DNA from: Pleurodeles waltl
Lineage: Eukaryota; Chordata; Amphibia; Caudata; Salamandridae
Length of the DNA stretch: 64,000 bases
NCBI RefSeq assembly: GCF_031143425.1
Contig: NW_027150014.1
Location: 62,001-126,000, forward strand
Reading direction: 5' to 3'
Shown: piece after piece, positions 23,431 to 36,838 of the stretch
Numbering within the stretch: the first letter of the stretch is position 1
Layout: the number at the start of each line of letters is the position of its first letter
The notes under the pieces: model-generated
What the model was told of the DNA's origin: nothing
Seen by the model: the letters and a program-made list of their open reading frames with translations, nothing else
Database searches by the model: none
Position numbers and translations under genes: made by a program

Positions 23431-24962
23431 GTGACTTGCGGGGCTCGGACCAGGTTCTGTTACCCAGAATCCTTTGCAAACCTCAAAATTTGGCTAAAAA
23501 AACACATGTTCCTCACATTTCTGTGGCAGAAAGTTCTGGAATCTGAGAGGAGCTACAAATTTCCTTCCACCCAGCGTTCCCCCAAGTCTCCCGATAAAAA
23601 TGATACCTCACTTGCGTGGGTAGGCCTAGCGCCGGCGACAGGAAACACCCCAAAGCGCAACGTGGACACATCCTAAATTTTGGAAAAAAACAGAGGTGTT
23701 TTTTGCGAAGTGGCTACCTGTAGATTTTGGCCTCTAGCACAGCCGGCACCTAGGGAAACCTACCAAACCTGTGCATTTCTGAACACTAGAGACCTAGGGG
23801 AATCCAAGGAGGGGTGACCTGCGGGGCTCGGACCAGGTTCTGTTACCCAGAATCCTTTGCAAACCTCAAAATTTGGCTAAAAAAACACATGTTCCTCACA
23901 TTTCTGTGGCAGAAAGTTCTGGAATCTGAGAGGAGCTACAAATTTCCTTCCAACCAGCGTTCCCCCAAGTCTCCCGATAAAAATGATACCTCACTTGCGT
24001 GGGTAGGCCTAGCGCCGGCGACAGGAAACACCCCAAAGCGCAACGTGGACACATCCTAAATTTTGGAAAAAAACAGAGGTGTTTCTTGCGAAGTGCCTAC
24101 CTGTAGATTTTGGCCTCTAGCTCAGCCGGCACCTAGGGAAATCTATCAAACCTGTGCATTTCTGAAAACTAGAGACCTAGGGGAATCCAAGGAGGGGTGA
24201 CTTGCGGGGCTCGGACCAGGTTCTGTTACCCAGAATCCTTTGCAAACCTCAAAATTTGGCTAAAAAAACACATGTTCCTCACATTTCTGTGGCAGAAAGT
24301 TCTGGAATCTGAGAGGAGCTACAAATTTCCTTCCACCCAGCGTTCCCCCAAGTCTCCCGATAAAAATGATACCTCACTTGCGTGGGTAGGCCTAGCGCCG
24401 GCGACAGGAAACACCCCAAAGCGCAACGTGGACACATCCTAAATTTTGGAAAAAAACAGAGGTGTTTTTTGCGAAGTGCCTACCTGTAGATTTTGGCCTC
24501 TAGCTCAGCCGGCACCTAGGGAAACCTACCAAACCTGTGCATTTCTGAAAACTAGAGACCTAGGGGAATCCAAGGAGGGGTGACTTGCGGGGCTCGGACC
24601 AGGTTCTGTTACCCAGAATCCTTTGCAAACCTCAAAATTTGGCTAAAAAAACACATGTTCCTCACATTTCTGTGGCAGAAAGTTCTGGAATCTGAGAGGA
24701 GCTACAAATTTCCTTCCACCCAGCGTTCCCCCAAGTCTCCCGATAAAAATGATACCTCACTTGCGTGGGTAGGCCTAGCGCCGGCGACAGGAAACACCCC
24801 AAAGCGCAACGTGGACACATCCTAAATTTTGGAAAAAAACAGAGGTGTTTTTTGCGAAGTGCCTACCTGTAGATTTTGGCCTCTAGCTCAGCCGGCACCT
24901 AGGGAAACCTACCAAACCTGTGCATTTCTGAAAACTAGAGACCTAGGGGAATCCAAGGAAGG

Positions 24963-27900
24963 GTGACTTGCGGGGCTCGGACCAGGTTCTGTTACCCAGA
25001 ATCCTTTGCAAACCTCAAAATTTGGCTAAAAAAACACATGTACCTCACATTTCTGTGGCAGAAAGTTCTGGAATCTGAGAGGAACTACAAATTTCCTTCC
25101 ACCCAGTGTTCCCCCAAGTCTCTTGATAAAAATGATACCTCACTTGCGTGGGTAGGCCTAGCGCCGGCGACAGGAAACACCCCAAAGCGCAACGTGGACA
25201 CATCCTAAATTTTGGAAAAAAACAGAGGTGTTTTTTGCGAAGTGCCTACCTGTAGATTTTGGCCTCTAGCAGAGCCGGCACCTAGGGAAACCTACCAAAC
25301 CTGTGCATTTCTGAACACTAGAGACCTAGGGGAATCCAAGGAGGGGTGACTTGCGGGGCTCGGACCAGGTTCTGTTACCCAGAATCCTTTGCAAACCTCA
25401 AAATTTGGCTAAAAAAACACATGTTCCTCACATTTCTGTGGCAGAAAGTTCTGGAATCTGAGAGGAGCTACAAATTTCCTTCTACCCAGCGTTCCCCCAA
25501 GTCTCCCGATAAAAATGATACCTCACTTGCGTGGGTAGGCCTAGCGCCGGGGACAGGAAACACCCCAAAGCGCAACGTGGACACATCCTAAATTTTGGAA
25601 AATAACAGAGGTGTTTTTTGCGAAGTGCCTACCCGTAGATTTTGGCCTCTATCTCAGCCGGCACCTAGGGAAACCTACCAAACCTGTGCATGTCTCAAAA
25701 CTAGAGACCTAGGGGAATCCAAGGAAGGGTGACTTGCGGGGCTCGGACCAGGTTCTGTTACCCAGAATCCTTTGCAAACCTCAAAATTTGGCTAAAAAAA
25801 CACATGTTCCTCACATTTCTGTGGCAGAAAGTTCTGGAATCTGAGAGGAGCTACAAATTTCCTTCTACCCAGCGTTCCCCCAAGTCTCCCGATAAAAATG
25901 TTACCTCACTTGCGTGGGTAGGCCTAGCGCCGGCGACAGGAAACACCCCAAAGCGCAACGTGGACACATCCTAAATTTTGGAAAAAAACAGAGGTGTTTT
26001 TTGCGAAGTGCCTACCTGTAGATTTTGGCCTCTAGCTCAGCCGGCACCTAGGGAAACCTACCAAACCTGTGCATTTCTGAAAACTAGAGACCAAGGGGAA
26101 TCCAAGGAGGGGTGACTTGTGGGGCTCGGACCAGGTTCTGTTACCCAGAATCCTTTGCAAACCTCAAAATTTGGCTAAAAAAACACATGTTCCTCACATT
26201 TCTGTGGCAGAAAGTTCTGGAATCTGAGAGGAGCTACAAATTTCCTTCCACCCAGCGTTCCCCCAAGTCTCCCGATAAAAATGATACCTCACTTGCGTGG
26301 GTAGGCCTAGCGCCGGCGACAGGAAACACCCCAAAGCGCAACGTGGACACATCCTAAATTTTGGAAAAAAACAGAGGTGTTTTTTGCGAAGTGCCTACCT
26401 GTAGATTTTGGCCTCTAGCTCAGCCGGCACCTAGGGAAACCTACCAAACCTGTGCATTTCTGAAAACTAGAGACCAAGGGGAATCCAAGGAGGGGTGACT
26501 TGCGGGGTTCGGACCAGGTTCTGTTACCCAGAATCCTTTGCAAACCTCAAAATTTGGCTAAAAAAACACATGTTCCTCACATTTCTGTGGCAGAAAGTTC
26601 TGGAATCTGAGAGGAGCTACAAATTTCCTTCCACCCAGCGTTCCCCCAAGTCTCCCGATAAAAATGATACCTCACTTGCGTGGGTAGGCCTAGCGCCGGC
26701 GACAGACAACACCCCAAAGCGCAACGTGGACACATCCTAAATTTTGGAAAAAAACAGAGGTGTTTTTTGCGAAGTGCCTACCTGTAGACTTTGGCCTCTA
26801 GCTCAGCCGGCACCTAGGGAAACCTACCAAACCTGTGCATTTCTGAAAACTAGAGACCTAGGGGAATCCAAGGAAGGGTGACTTGCGGGGCTCGGACCAG
26901 GTTCTGTTACCCAGAATCCTTTGCAAACCTCAAAATTTGGCTAAAAAAACACATGTTCCTCACATTTCTGTGGCAGAAAGTTCTGGAATCTGAGAGGAGC
27001 TACAAATTTCCTTCCACCCAGCGTTCCCCCAAGTCTCCCGATAAAAATGATACCTCACTTGCGTGGGTAGGCCTAGCGCCGGCGACAGGAAACACCCCAA
27101 AGCGCAACGTGGACACATCCTAAATTTTGGAAAAAACAGAGGTGTTTCTTGCGAAGTGCCTACCTGTAGATTTTGGCCTCTAGCTCAGCCGGCACCTAGG
27201 GAAACCTACCAAACCTGTGCATTTCTGAAAACTAGAGACCTAGGGGAATCCAAGGAGGGGTGACTTGCGGGGCTCGGACCAGGTTCTGTTACCCAGAATC
27301 CTTTGCAAACCTCAAAATTTGGCTAAAAAAACACATGTTCCTCACATTTCTGTGGCAGAAAGTTCTGGAATCTGAGAGGAGCTACAAATTTCCTTCCACC
27401 CAGCGTTCCCCCAAGTCTCCCGATAAAAATGATACCTCACTTGCGTGGGTAGGCCTAGCGCCGGCGACAGGAAACACCCCAAAGCGCAACGTGGACACAT
27501 CCTAAATTTTGGAAAAAAACAGAGGTGTCTTTTGCGAAGTGCCTACCCGTAGATTTTGGCCTCTAGCTCAGCCGGCACCTAGGGAAACCTACCAAACCTG
27601 TGCATTTCTGAAAACTAGAGACCTAGGGGAATCCAAGGAGGGGTGACTTGCGGGGCTCGGACCAGGTTCTGTTACCCAGAATCCTTTGCAAACCTCAAAA
27701 TTTGGCTAAAAAAACACATGTTCCTCACATTTCTGTGGCAGAAAGTTCTGGAATCTGAGAGGAGCTACAAATTTCCTTCCACCCAGCGTTCCCCCAAGTC
27801 TCCCGATAAAAATGATACCTCACTTGCGTGGGTAGGCCTAGCGCCGGCGACAGGAAACACCCCAAAGCGCAACGTGGACACATCCTAAATTTTGGAAAAA

Positions 27901-28407
27901 AACAGAGGTGTTTTTTGCGAAGTGCCTACCTGTAGATTTTGGCCTCTAGCTCAGCCGGCACCTAGGGAAACCTACCAAACCTGTGCATTTCTGAAAACTA
28001 GAGACCTAGGGGAATCCAAGGAGGGGTGACTTGCGGGCTCGGACCAGGTTCTGTTACCCAGAATCCTTTGCAAACCTCAAAATTTGGCTAAAAAAACACA
28101 TGTTCCTCACATTTCTGTGGCAGAAAGTTCTGGAATCTGAGAGGAGCTACAAATTTCCTTCCACCCAGCGTTCCCCCAAGTCTCCCGATAAAAATGATAC
28201 CTCACTTGCGTGGGTAGGCCTAGCGCCGGCGACAGGAAACACCCCAAAGCGCAACGTGGACACATCCTAAATTTTGGAAAAAAACAGAGGTGTTTTTTGC
28301 GAAGTGCCTACCTGTAGATTTTGGCCTCTAGCTCAGCCGGCACCTAGGGAAACCTACCAAACCTGTGCATTTCTGAAAACTAGAGACCTAGGGGAATCCA
28401 AGGAAGG
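24963..28407. repeat. Nine-unit higher-order block, copy 1
   Basis: Ordered series: YNCL; G type (GCCGGGGAC, CTTCTACCC, AAAATAACAG); V type (AAATGTTACC, preceded by CATGTCTCAAAAC); plain preceded by GACCAAGGGG; V-D type (GGGTTCGG with GACAGACAAC and TAGACTTTGG); a 382-base unit with an A6 tract and TTTCTTGCG; then three near-plain units. The first five types recur from 28408 with the same order, nine units on (offset 3,445 bases). Confidence 0.88.
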
Positions 28408-29941
28408 GTGACTTGCGGGGCTCGGACCAGGTTCTGTTACCCAGAATCCTTTGCAAACCTCAAAATTTGGCTAAAAAAACACATGTACCTCACATTTCTG
28501 TGGCAGAAAGTTCTGGAATCTGAGAGGAACTACAAATTTCCTTCCACCCAGTGTTCCCCCAAGTCTCTTGATAAAAATGATACCTCACTTGCGTGGGTAG
28601 GCCTAGCGCCGGCGACAGGAAACACCCCAAAGCGCAACGTGGACACATCCTAAATTTTGGAAAAAAACAGAGGTGTTTTTTGCGAAGTGCCTACCTGTAG
28701 ATTTTGGCCTCTAGCAGAGCCGGCACCTAGGGAAACCTACCAAACCTGTGCATTTCTGAACACTAGAGACCTAGGGGAATCCAAGGAGGGGTGACTTGCG
28801 GGGCTCGGACCAGGTTCTGTTACCCAGAATCCTTTGCAAACCTCAAAATTTGGCTAAAAAAACACATGTTCCTCACATTTCTGTGGCAGAAAGTTCTGGA
28901 ATCTGAGAGGAGCTACACATTTCCTTCTACCCAGCGTTCCCCCAAGTCTCCCGATAAAAATGATACCTCACTTGCGTGGGTAGGCCTAGCGCCGGGGACA
29001 GGAAACACCCCAAAGCGCAACGTGGACACATCCTAAATTTTGGAAAATAACAGAGGTGTTTTTTGCGAAGTGCCTACCCGTAGATTTTGGCCTCTAGCTC
29101 AGCCGGCACCTAGGGAAACCTACCAAACCTGTGCATGTCTCAAAACTAGAGACCTAGGGGAATCCAAGGAAGGGTGACTTGCGGGGGCTCGGACCAGGTT
29201 CTGTTACCCAGAATCCTTTGCAAACCTCAAAATTTGGCTAAAAAAACACATGTTCCTCACATTTCTGTGGCAGAAAGTTCTGGAATCTGAGAGGAGCTAC
29301 AAATTTCCTTCTACCCAGCGTTCCCCCAAGTCTCCCGATAAAAATGTTACCTCACTTGCGTGGGTAGGCCTAGCGCCGGCGACAGGAAACACCCCAAAGC
29401 GCAACGTGGACACATCCTAAATTTTGGAAAAAAACAGAGGTGTTTTTTGCGAAGTGCCTACCTGTAGATTTTGGCCTCTAGCTCAGCCGGCACCAAGGGA
29501 AACCTACCAAACCTGTGCATTTCTGAAAACTAGAGACCAAGGGGAATCCAAGGAGGGGTGACTTGCGGGGCTCGGACCAGGTTCTGTTACCCAGAATCCT
29601 TTGCAAACCTCAAAATTTGGCTAAAAAAACACATGTTCCTCACATTTCTGTGGCAGAAAGTTCTGGAATCTGAGAGGAGCTACAAATTTCCTTCCACCCA
29701 GCGTTCCCCCAAGTCTCCCGATAAAAATGATACCTCACTTGCGTGGGTAGGCCTAGCGCCGGCGACAGGAAACACCCCAAAGCGCAACGTGGACACATCC
29801 TAAATTTTGGAAAAAAACAGAGGTGTTTTTTGCGAAGTGCCTACCTGTAGATTTTGGCCTCTAGCTCAGCCCGGCACCTAGGGAAACCTACCAAACCTGT
29901 GCATTTCTGAAAACTAGAGACCAAGGGGAATCCAAGGAGGG

Positions 29942-31474
29942 GTGACTTGCGGGGTTCGGACCAGGTTCTGTTACCCAGAATCCTTTGCAAACCTCAAAAT
30001 TTGGCTAAAAAAACACATGTTCCTCACATTTCTGTGGCAGAAAGTTCTGGAATCTGAGAGGAGCTACAAATTTCCTTCCACCCAGCGTTCCCCCAAGTCT
30101 CCCGATAAAAATGATACCTCACTTGCGTGGGTAGGCCTAGCGCCGGCGACAGACAACACCCCAAAGCGCAACGTGGACACATCCTAAATTTTGGAAAAAA
30201 AACAGAGGTGTTTTTTGCGAAGTGCCTACCTATAGACTTTGGCCTCTAGCTCAGCCGGCACCTAGGGAAACCTACCAAACCTGTGCATTTCTGAAAACTA
30301 GAGACCTAGGGGAATCCAAGGAAGGGTGACTTGCGGGGCTCGGACCAGGTTCTGTTACCCAGAATCCGTTGCAAACCTCAAAATTTGGCTAAAAAAACAC
30401 ATGTTCCTCACATTTCTGTGGCAGAAAGTTCTGGAATCTGAGAGGAGCTACAAATTTCCTTCCACCCAGCGTTCCCCCAAGTCTCCCGATAAAAATGATA
30501 CCTCACTTGCGTGGGTAGGCCTAGCGCCGGCGACAGGAAACACCCCAAAGCGCAACGTGGACACATCCTAAATTTTGGAAAAAAACAGAGGTGTTTTTTG
30601 CGAAGTGCCTACCTGTAGATTTTGGCCTCTAGCTCAGCCGGCACCTAGGGAAACCTACCAAACCTGTGCATTTCTGAAAACTAGAGACCAAGGGGAATCC
30701 AAGGAGGGGTGACTTGCGGGGTTCGGACCAGGTTCTGTTACCCAGAATCCTTTGCAAACCTCAAAATTTGGCTAAAAAAACACATGTTCCTCACATTTCT
30801 GTGGCAGAAAGTTCTGGAATCTGAGAGGAGCTACAAATTTCCTTCCACCCAGCGTTCCCCCAAGTCTCCCGATAAAAATGATACCTCACTTGCGTGGGTA
30901 GGCCTAGCGCCGGCGACAGACAACACCCCAAAGCGCAACGTGGACACATCCTAAATTTTGGAAAAAAAACAGAGGTGTTTTTTGCGAAGTGCCTACCTAT
31001 AGACTTTGGCCTCTAGCTCAGCCGGCACCTAGGGAAACCTACCAAACCTGTGCATTTCTGAAAACTAGAGACCTAGGGGAATCCAAGGAAGGGTGACTTG
31101 CGGGGCTCGGACCAGGTTCTGTTACCCAGAATCCTTTGCAAACCTCAAAATTTGGCTAAAAAAACACATGTTCCTCACATTTCTGTGGCAGAAAGTTCTG
31201 GAATCTGAGAGGAGCTACAAATTTCCTTCCACCCAGCGTTCCCCCAAGTCTCCCGATAAAAATGATACCTCACTTGCGTGGGTAGGCCTAGCGCCGGCGA
31301 CAGGAAACACCCCAAAGCGCAACGTGGACACATCCTAAATTTTGGAAAAAACAGAGGTGTTTCTTGCGAAGTGCCTACCTGTAGATTTTGGCCTCTAGCT
31401 CAGCCGGCACCTAGGGAAACCTACCAAACCTGTGCATTTCTGAAAACTAGAGACCTAGGGGAATCCAAGGAGGG
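29942..31474. repeat. Two-unit tandem duplication (V-D dimers)
   Basis: The units at 29942 and 30709 share GGGTTCGG, GACAGACAAC, an A8 tract and CCTATAGACTTTGG. The last two are not seen together elsewhere. The interval is 767 bases. The unit between them (30326) is a mosaic and marks the crossover. Confidence 0.92.
30326..30708. repeat. Mosaic monomer at a crossover
   Basis: Its approach sequence (CTAGGGGAATCC with AAGGAAGGG) matches the unit that normally follows a V-D monomer. Its end (T6 tract, CTGTAGATTTTGG, then GACCAAGGGG) matches the unit that normally precedes one. It also has a private AATCCGTTGC. This is the expected product of unequal exchange between neighbouring types. Confidence 0.82.
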
Positions 31475-33392
31475 GTGACTTGCGGGGCTCGGACCAGGTT
31501 CTGTTACCCAGAATCCTTTGCAAACCTCAAAATTTGGCTAAAAAAACACATGTTCCTCACATTTCTGTGGCAGAAAGTTCTGGAATCTGAGAGGAGCTAC
31601 AAATTTCCTTCCACCCAGCGTTCCCCCAAGTCTCCCGATAAAAATGATACCTCACTTGCGTGGGTAGGCCTAGCGCCGGGCGACAGGAAACACCCCAAAG
31701 CGCAACGTGGACACATCCTAAATTTTGGAAAAAAACAGAGGTGTTTTTTGCGAAGTGGCTACCTGTAGATTTTGGCCTCTAGCACAGCCGGCACCTAGGG
31801 AAACCTACCAAACCTGTGCATTTCTGAACACTAGAGACCTAGGGGAATCCAAGGAGGGGTGACTTGCGGGGCTCGGACCAGGTTCTGTTACCCAGAATCC
31901 TTTGCAAACCTCAAAATTTGGCTAAAAAAACACATGTTCCTCACATTTCTGTGGCAGAAAGTTCTGGAATCTGAGAGGAGCTACAAATTTCCTTCCACCC
32001 AGCGTTCCCCCAAGTCTCCCGATAAAAATGATACCTCACTTGCGTGGGTAGGCCTAGCGCCGGCGACAGGAAACACCCCAAAGCGCAACGTTGACACATC
32101 CTAAATTTTGGAAAAAAACAGAGGTGTTTTTTGCGAAGTGCCTACCCGTAGATTTTGGCCTCTAGCTCAGCCGGCACCTAGGGAAACCTACCAAACCTGT
32201 GCATTTCTGAAAACTAGAGACCTAGGGGAATCCAAGGAGGGGTGACTTGCGGGGCTCGGACCAGGTTCTGTTACCCAGAATCCTTTGCAAACCTCAAAAT
32301 TTGGCTAAAAAAAACACATGTTCCTCACATTTCTGTGGCAGAAAGTTCTGGAATCTGAGAGGAGCTACAAATTTCCTTCCACCCAGCGTTCCCCCAAGTC
32401 TCCCGATAAAAATGATACCTCACTTGCGTGGGTAGGCCTAGCGCCGGCGACAGGAAACACCCCAAAGCGCAACGTGGACACATCCTAAATTTTGGAAAAA
32501 AACAGAGGTGTTTTTTGCGAAGTGCCTACCTGTAGATTTTGGCCTCTAGCTCAGCCGGCACCTAGGGAAACCTACCAAACCTGTGCATTTCTGAAAACTA
32601 GAGACCTAGGGGAATCCAAGGAGGGGTGACTTGCGGGGCTCGGACCAGGTTCTGTTACCCAGAATCCTTTGCAAACCTCAAAATTTGGCTAAAAAAACAC
32701 ATGTTCCTCACATTTCTGTGGCAGAAAGTTCTGGAATCTGAGAGGAGCTACAAATTTCCTTCCACCCAGCGTTCCCCCAAGTCTCCCGATAAAAATGATA
32801 CCTCACTTGCGTGGGTAGGCCTAGCGCCGGCGACAGGAAACACCCCAAAGCGCAACGTGGACACATCCTAAATTTTGGAAAAAAACAGAGGTGTTTTTTG
32901 CGAAGTGCCTACCTGTAGATTTTGGCCTCTAGCTCAGCCGGCACCTAGGGAAACCTACCAAACCTGTGCATTTCTGAAAACTAGAGACCTAGGGGAATCC
33001 AAGGAGGGGTGACTTGCGGGGCTCGGACCAGGTTCTGTTACCCAGAATCCTTTGCAAACCTCAAAATTTGGCTAAAAAAACACATGTACCTCACATTTCT
33101 GTGGCAGAAAGTTCTGGAATCTGAGAGGAACTACAAATTTCCTTCCACCCAGTGTTCCCCCAAGTCTCTTGATAAAAATGATACCTCACTTGCGTGGGTA
33201 GGCCTAGCGCCGGCGACAGGAAACACCCCAAAGCGCAACGTGGACACATCCTAAATTTTGGAAAAAAAACAGAGGTGTTTTTTGCGAAGTGCCTACCTGT
33301 AGATTTTGGCCTCTAGCAGAGCCGGCACCTAGGGAAACCTACCAAACCTGTGCATTTCTGAACACTAGAGACCTAGGGGAATCCAAGGAGGG

Positions 33393-36300
33393 GTGACTTG
33401 CGGGGCTCGGACCAGGTTCTGTTACCCAGAATCCTTTGCAAACCTCAAAATTTGGCTAAAAAAACACATGTTCCTCACATTTCTGTGGCAGAAAGTTCTG
33501 GAATCTGAGAGGAGCTACAAATTTCCTTCTACCCAGCGTTCCCCCAAGTCTCCCGATAAAAATGATACCTCACTTGCGTGGGTAGGCCTAGCGCCGGGGA
33601 CAGGAAACACCCCAAAGCGCAACGTGGACACATCCTAAATTTTGGAAAAAAACAGAGGTGTTTTTTGCGAAGTGCCTACCCGTAGATTTTGGCCTCTAGC
33701 TCAGCCGGCACCTAGGGAAACCTACCAAACCTGTGCATGTCTCAAAACTAGAGAACTAGGGGAATCCAAGGAAGGGTGACTTGCGGGGCTCGGACCAGGT
33801 TCTGTTACCCAGAATCCTTTGCAAACCTCAAAATTTGGCTAAAAAAACACATGTTCCTCACATTTCTGTGGCAGAAAGTTCTGGAATTTGAGAGGAGCTA
33901 CAAATTTCCTTCTACCCAGCGTTCCCCCAAGTCTCCCGATAAAAATGATACCTCACTTGCGTGGGTAGGCCTAGCGCCGGCGACAGGAAACACCCCAAAG
34001 CGCAACGTGGACACATCCTAAATTTTGGAAAAAAACAGAGGTGTTTTTTGCGAAGTGCCTACCTGTAGATTTTGGCCTCTAGCTCAGCCGGCACCTAGGG
34101 AAACCTACCAAACCTGTGCATTTCTGAAAACTAGAGACCAAGGGGAATCCAAGGAGGGGTGACTTGCGGGGCTCGGACCAGGTTCTGTTACCCAGAATCC
34201 TTTGCAAACCTCAAAATTTGGCTAAAAAAACACATGTTCCTCACATTTCTGTGGCAGAAAGTTCTGGAATCTGAGAGGAGCTACAAATTTCCTTCCACCC
34301 AGCGTTCCCCCAAGTCTCCCGATAAAAATGATACCTCACTTGCGTGGGTAGGCCTAGCGCCGGCGACAGGAAACACCCCAAAGCGCAACGTGGACACATC
34401 CTAAATTTTGGAAAAAAACAGAGGTGTTTTTTGCGAAGTGCCTACCTGTAGATTTTGGCCTCTAGCTCAGCCGGCACCTAGGGAAACCTACCAAACCTGT
34501 GCATTTCTGAAAACTAGAGACCAAGGGGAATCCAAGGAGAGGTGACTTGCGGGGTTCGGACCAGGTTCTGTTACCCAGAATCCTTTGCAAACCTCAAAAT
34601 TTGGCTAAAAAAACACATGTTCCTCACATTTCTGTGGCAGAAAGTTCTGGAATCTGAGAGGAGCTACAAATTTCCTTCCACCCAGCGTTCCCCCAAGTCT
34701 CCCGATAAAAATGATACCTCACTTGCGTGGGTAGGCCTAGCGCCGGCGACAGGAAACACCCCAAAGCGCAACGTGGACACATCCTAAATTTTGGAAAAAA
34801 ACAGAGGTGTTTTTTGCGAAGTGCCTACCCGTAGATTTTGGCCTCTAGCTCAGCCGGCACCTAGGGAAACCTACCAAACCTGTGCATTTCTGAAAACTAG
34901 AGACCTAGGGGAATCCAAGGAGGGGTGACTTGCGGGGCTTGGACCAGGTTTTGTTACCCAGAATCCTTTGCAAACCTCAAAATTTGGCTAAAAAAACACA
35001 TGTTAATCACATTTCTGTGGCAGAAAGTTCTGGAATCTGAGAGGAGCTACAAATTTCCTTCCACCCAGCGTTCCCCCAAGTCTCCCGATAAAAATGATAC
35101 CTCACTTGCGTGGGTAGGCCTAGCGCCGGCGACAGGAAACACCCCAAAGCGCAACGTGGACACATCCTAAATTTTGGAAAAAAACAGAGGTTTTTTTGCG
35201 AAGTGCCTACCTGTAGATTTTGGCCTCTAGCTCAGCCGGCACCTAGGGAAACCTACCAAACCTGTGCATTTCTGAAAACTAGAGACCTAGGGGAATCCAA
35301 GGAGGGGTGACTTGCGGGGCTCGGACCAGGTTCTGTTACCCAGAATCCTTTGCAAACCTCAAAATTTGGCTAAAAAAACACATGTTCCTCACATTTCTGT
35401 GGCAGAAAGTTCTGGAATCTGAGAGGAGCTACAAATTTCCTTCCACCCAGCGTTCCCCCAAGTCTCCCGATAAAAATGATACCTCACTTGCGTGGGTAGG
35501 CCTAGCGCCGGCGACAGACAACACCCCAAAGCGCAACGTGGACACATCCTAAATTTTGGAAAAAAACAGAGGTGTTTTTTGCGAAGAGCCTACCTGTAGA
35601 TTTTGGCCTCTAGCACAGCCGGCACCTAGGGAAACCTACCAAACCTGTGCATATCTGAACACTAGAGACCTAGGGGAATCCAAGGAGGGGTGACTTGCGG
35701 GGCTCGGACCAGGTTCTGTTACCCAGAATCCTTTGCAAACCTCAAAATTTGGCTAAAAAAACACATGTTCCTCACATTTCTGTGGCAGAAAGTTCTGGAA
35801 TCTGAGAGGAGCTACAAATTTCCTTCCACCCAGTGTTCCCCCAAGTCTCCCGATAAAAATGATACCTCACTTGCGTGGGTAGGCCTAGCGCCGGCGACAG
35901 GAAACACCCCAAAGCGCTACGTGGACACATCCTAAATTTTGGAAAAAAACAGAGGTGTTTTTTGCGAAGTGCCTACCTGTAGATTTTGGCCTCTAGCTCA
36001 GCCGGCACCTAGGGAAACCTACCAAACCTGTGCATTTCTGAAAACTAGAGACCTAGGGGAATCCAAGGAAGGGTGACTTGCGGGGCTCGGACCAGGTTCT
36101 GTTACCCAGAATCCTTTGCAAACCTCAAAATTTGGCTAAAAAAACACATGTTCCTCACATTTCTGTGGCAGAAAGTTCTGGAATCTGAGAGGAGCTACAA
36201 ATTTCCTTCCACCCAGCGTTCCCCCAAGTCTCCCGATAAAAATGATACCTCACTTGCGTGGGTAGGCCTAGCGCCGGCGACAGGAAACACCCCAAAGCGC

Positions 36301-36455
36301 AACGTGGACACATCCTAAATTTTGGAAAAAAACAGAGGTGTTTCTTGCGAAGTGCCTACCTGTAGATTTTGGCCTCTAGCTCAGCCGGCACCTAGGGAAA
36401 CCTACCAAACCTGTGCATTTCTGAAAACTAGAGACCTAGGGGAATCAAAGGAGGG
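33393..36455. repeat. Eight-unit block, copy 1
   Basis: Order: G; V-related (private GGAATTTGAG); plain; GGGTTCGG unit; W-LI unit (GGCTTGG, CAGGTTTTGTT, ATGTTAATCAC); D with GCGAAGAGCC; C-Y (CAGTGTTCC, CGCTACG); TTTCTT unit. The order recurs at 36839-39901. The W-LI monomers of both copies are 382 bases, with GAGGTTTTTTTGCG from loss of one G. Confidence 0.9.
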
Positions 36456-36838
36456 GTGACTTGCGGGGCTCGGACCAGGTTCTGTTACCCAGAATCCTTT
36501 GCAAACCTCAAAATTTGGCTAAAAAAACACATGTTCCTCACATTTCTGTGGCAGAAAGTTCTGGAATCTGAGAGGAGCTACAAATTTCCTTCCACCCAGC
36601 GTTCCCCCAAGTCTCCCGATAAAAATGATACCTCACTTGCGTGGGTAGGCCTAGCGCCGGCGACAGGAAACACCCCAAAGCGCAACGTGGACACATCCTA
36701 AATTTTGGAAAAAAACAGAGGTGTTTTTTGCGAAGTGCCTACCTGTAGATTTTGGCCTCTAGCTCAGCCGGCACCTAGGGAAACCTACCAAACCTGTGCA
36801 TTTCTGAAAACTAGAGACCTAGGGGAATCCAAGGAAGG

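Larger units (their letters stand above)
28408..33008. repeat. Higher-order block, copy 2, expanded to 12 units
   Basis: It starts with the same YNCL, G, V, plain, V-D series as 24963. It is longer because the V-D plus following unit is doubled (29942 and 30709) and because further near-plain units lie before the next YNCL monomer at 33009. Several one-base indels cluster here: an extra G near 29184, an extra C near 29870, an extra G near 31680 and an extra A near 32310. Confidence 0.85.

Noticed and set aside
31475..31768. 97-codon frame
   Set aside because: It is created by one extra G near 31680 that joins the 81-codon frame to the neighbouring phase.
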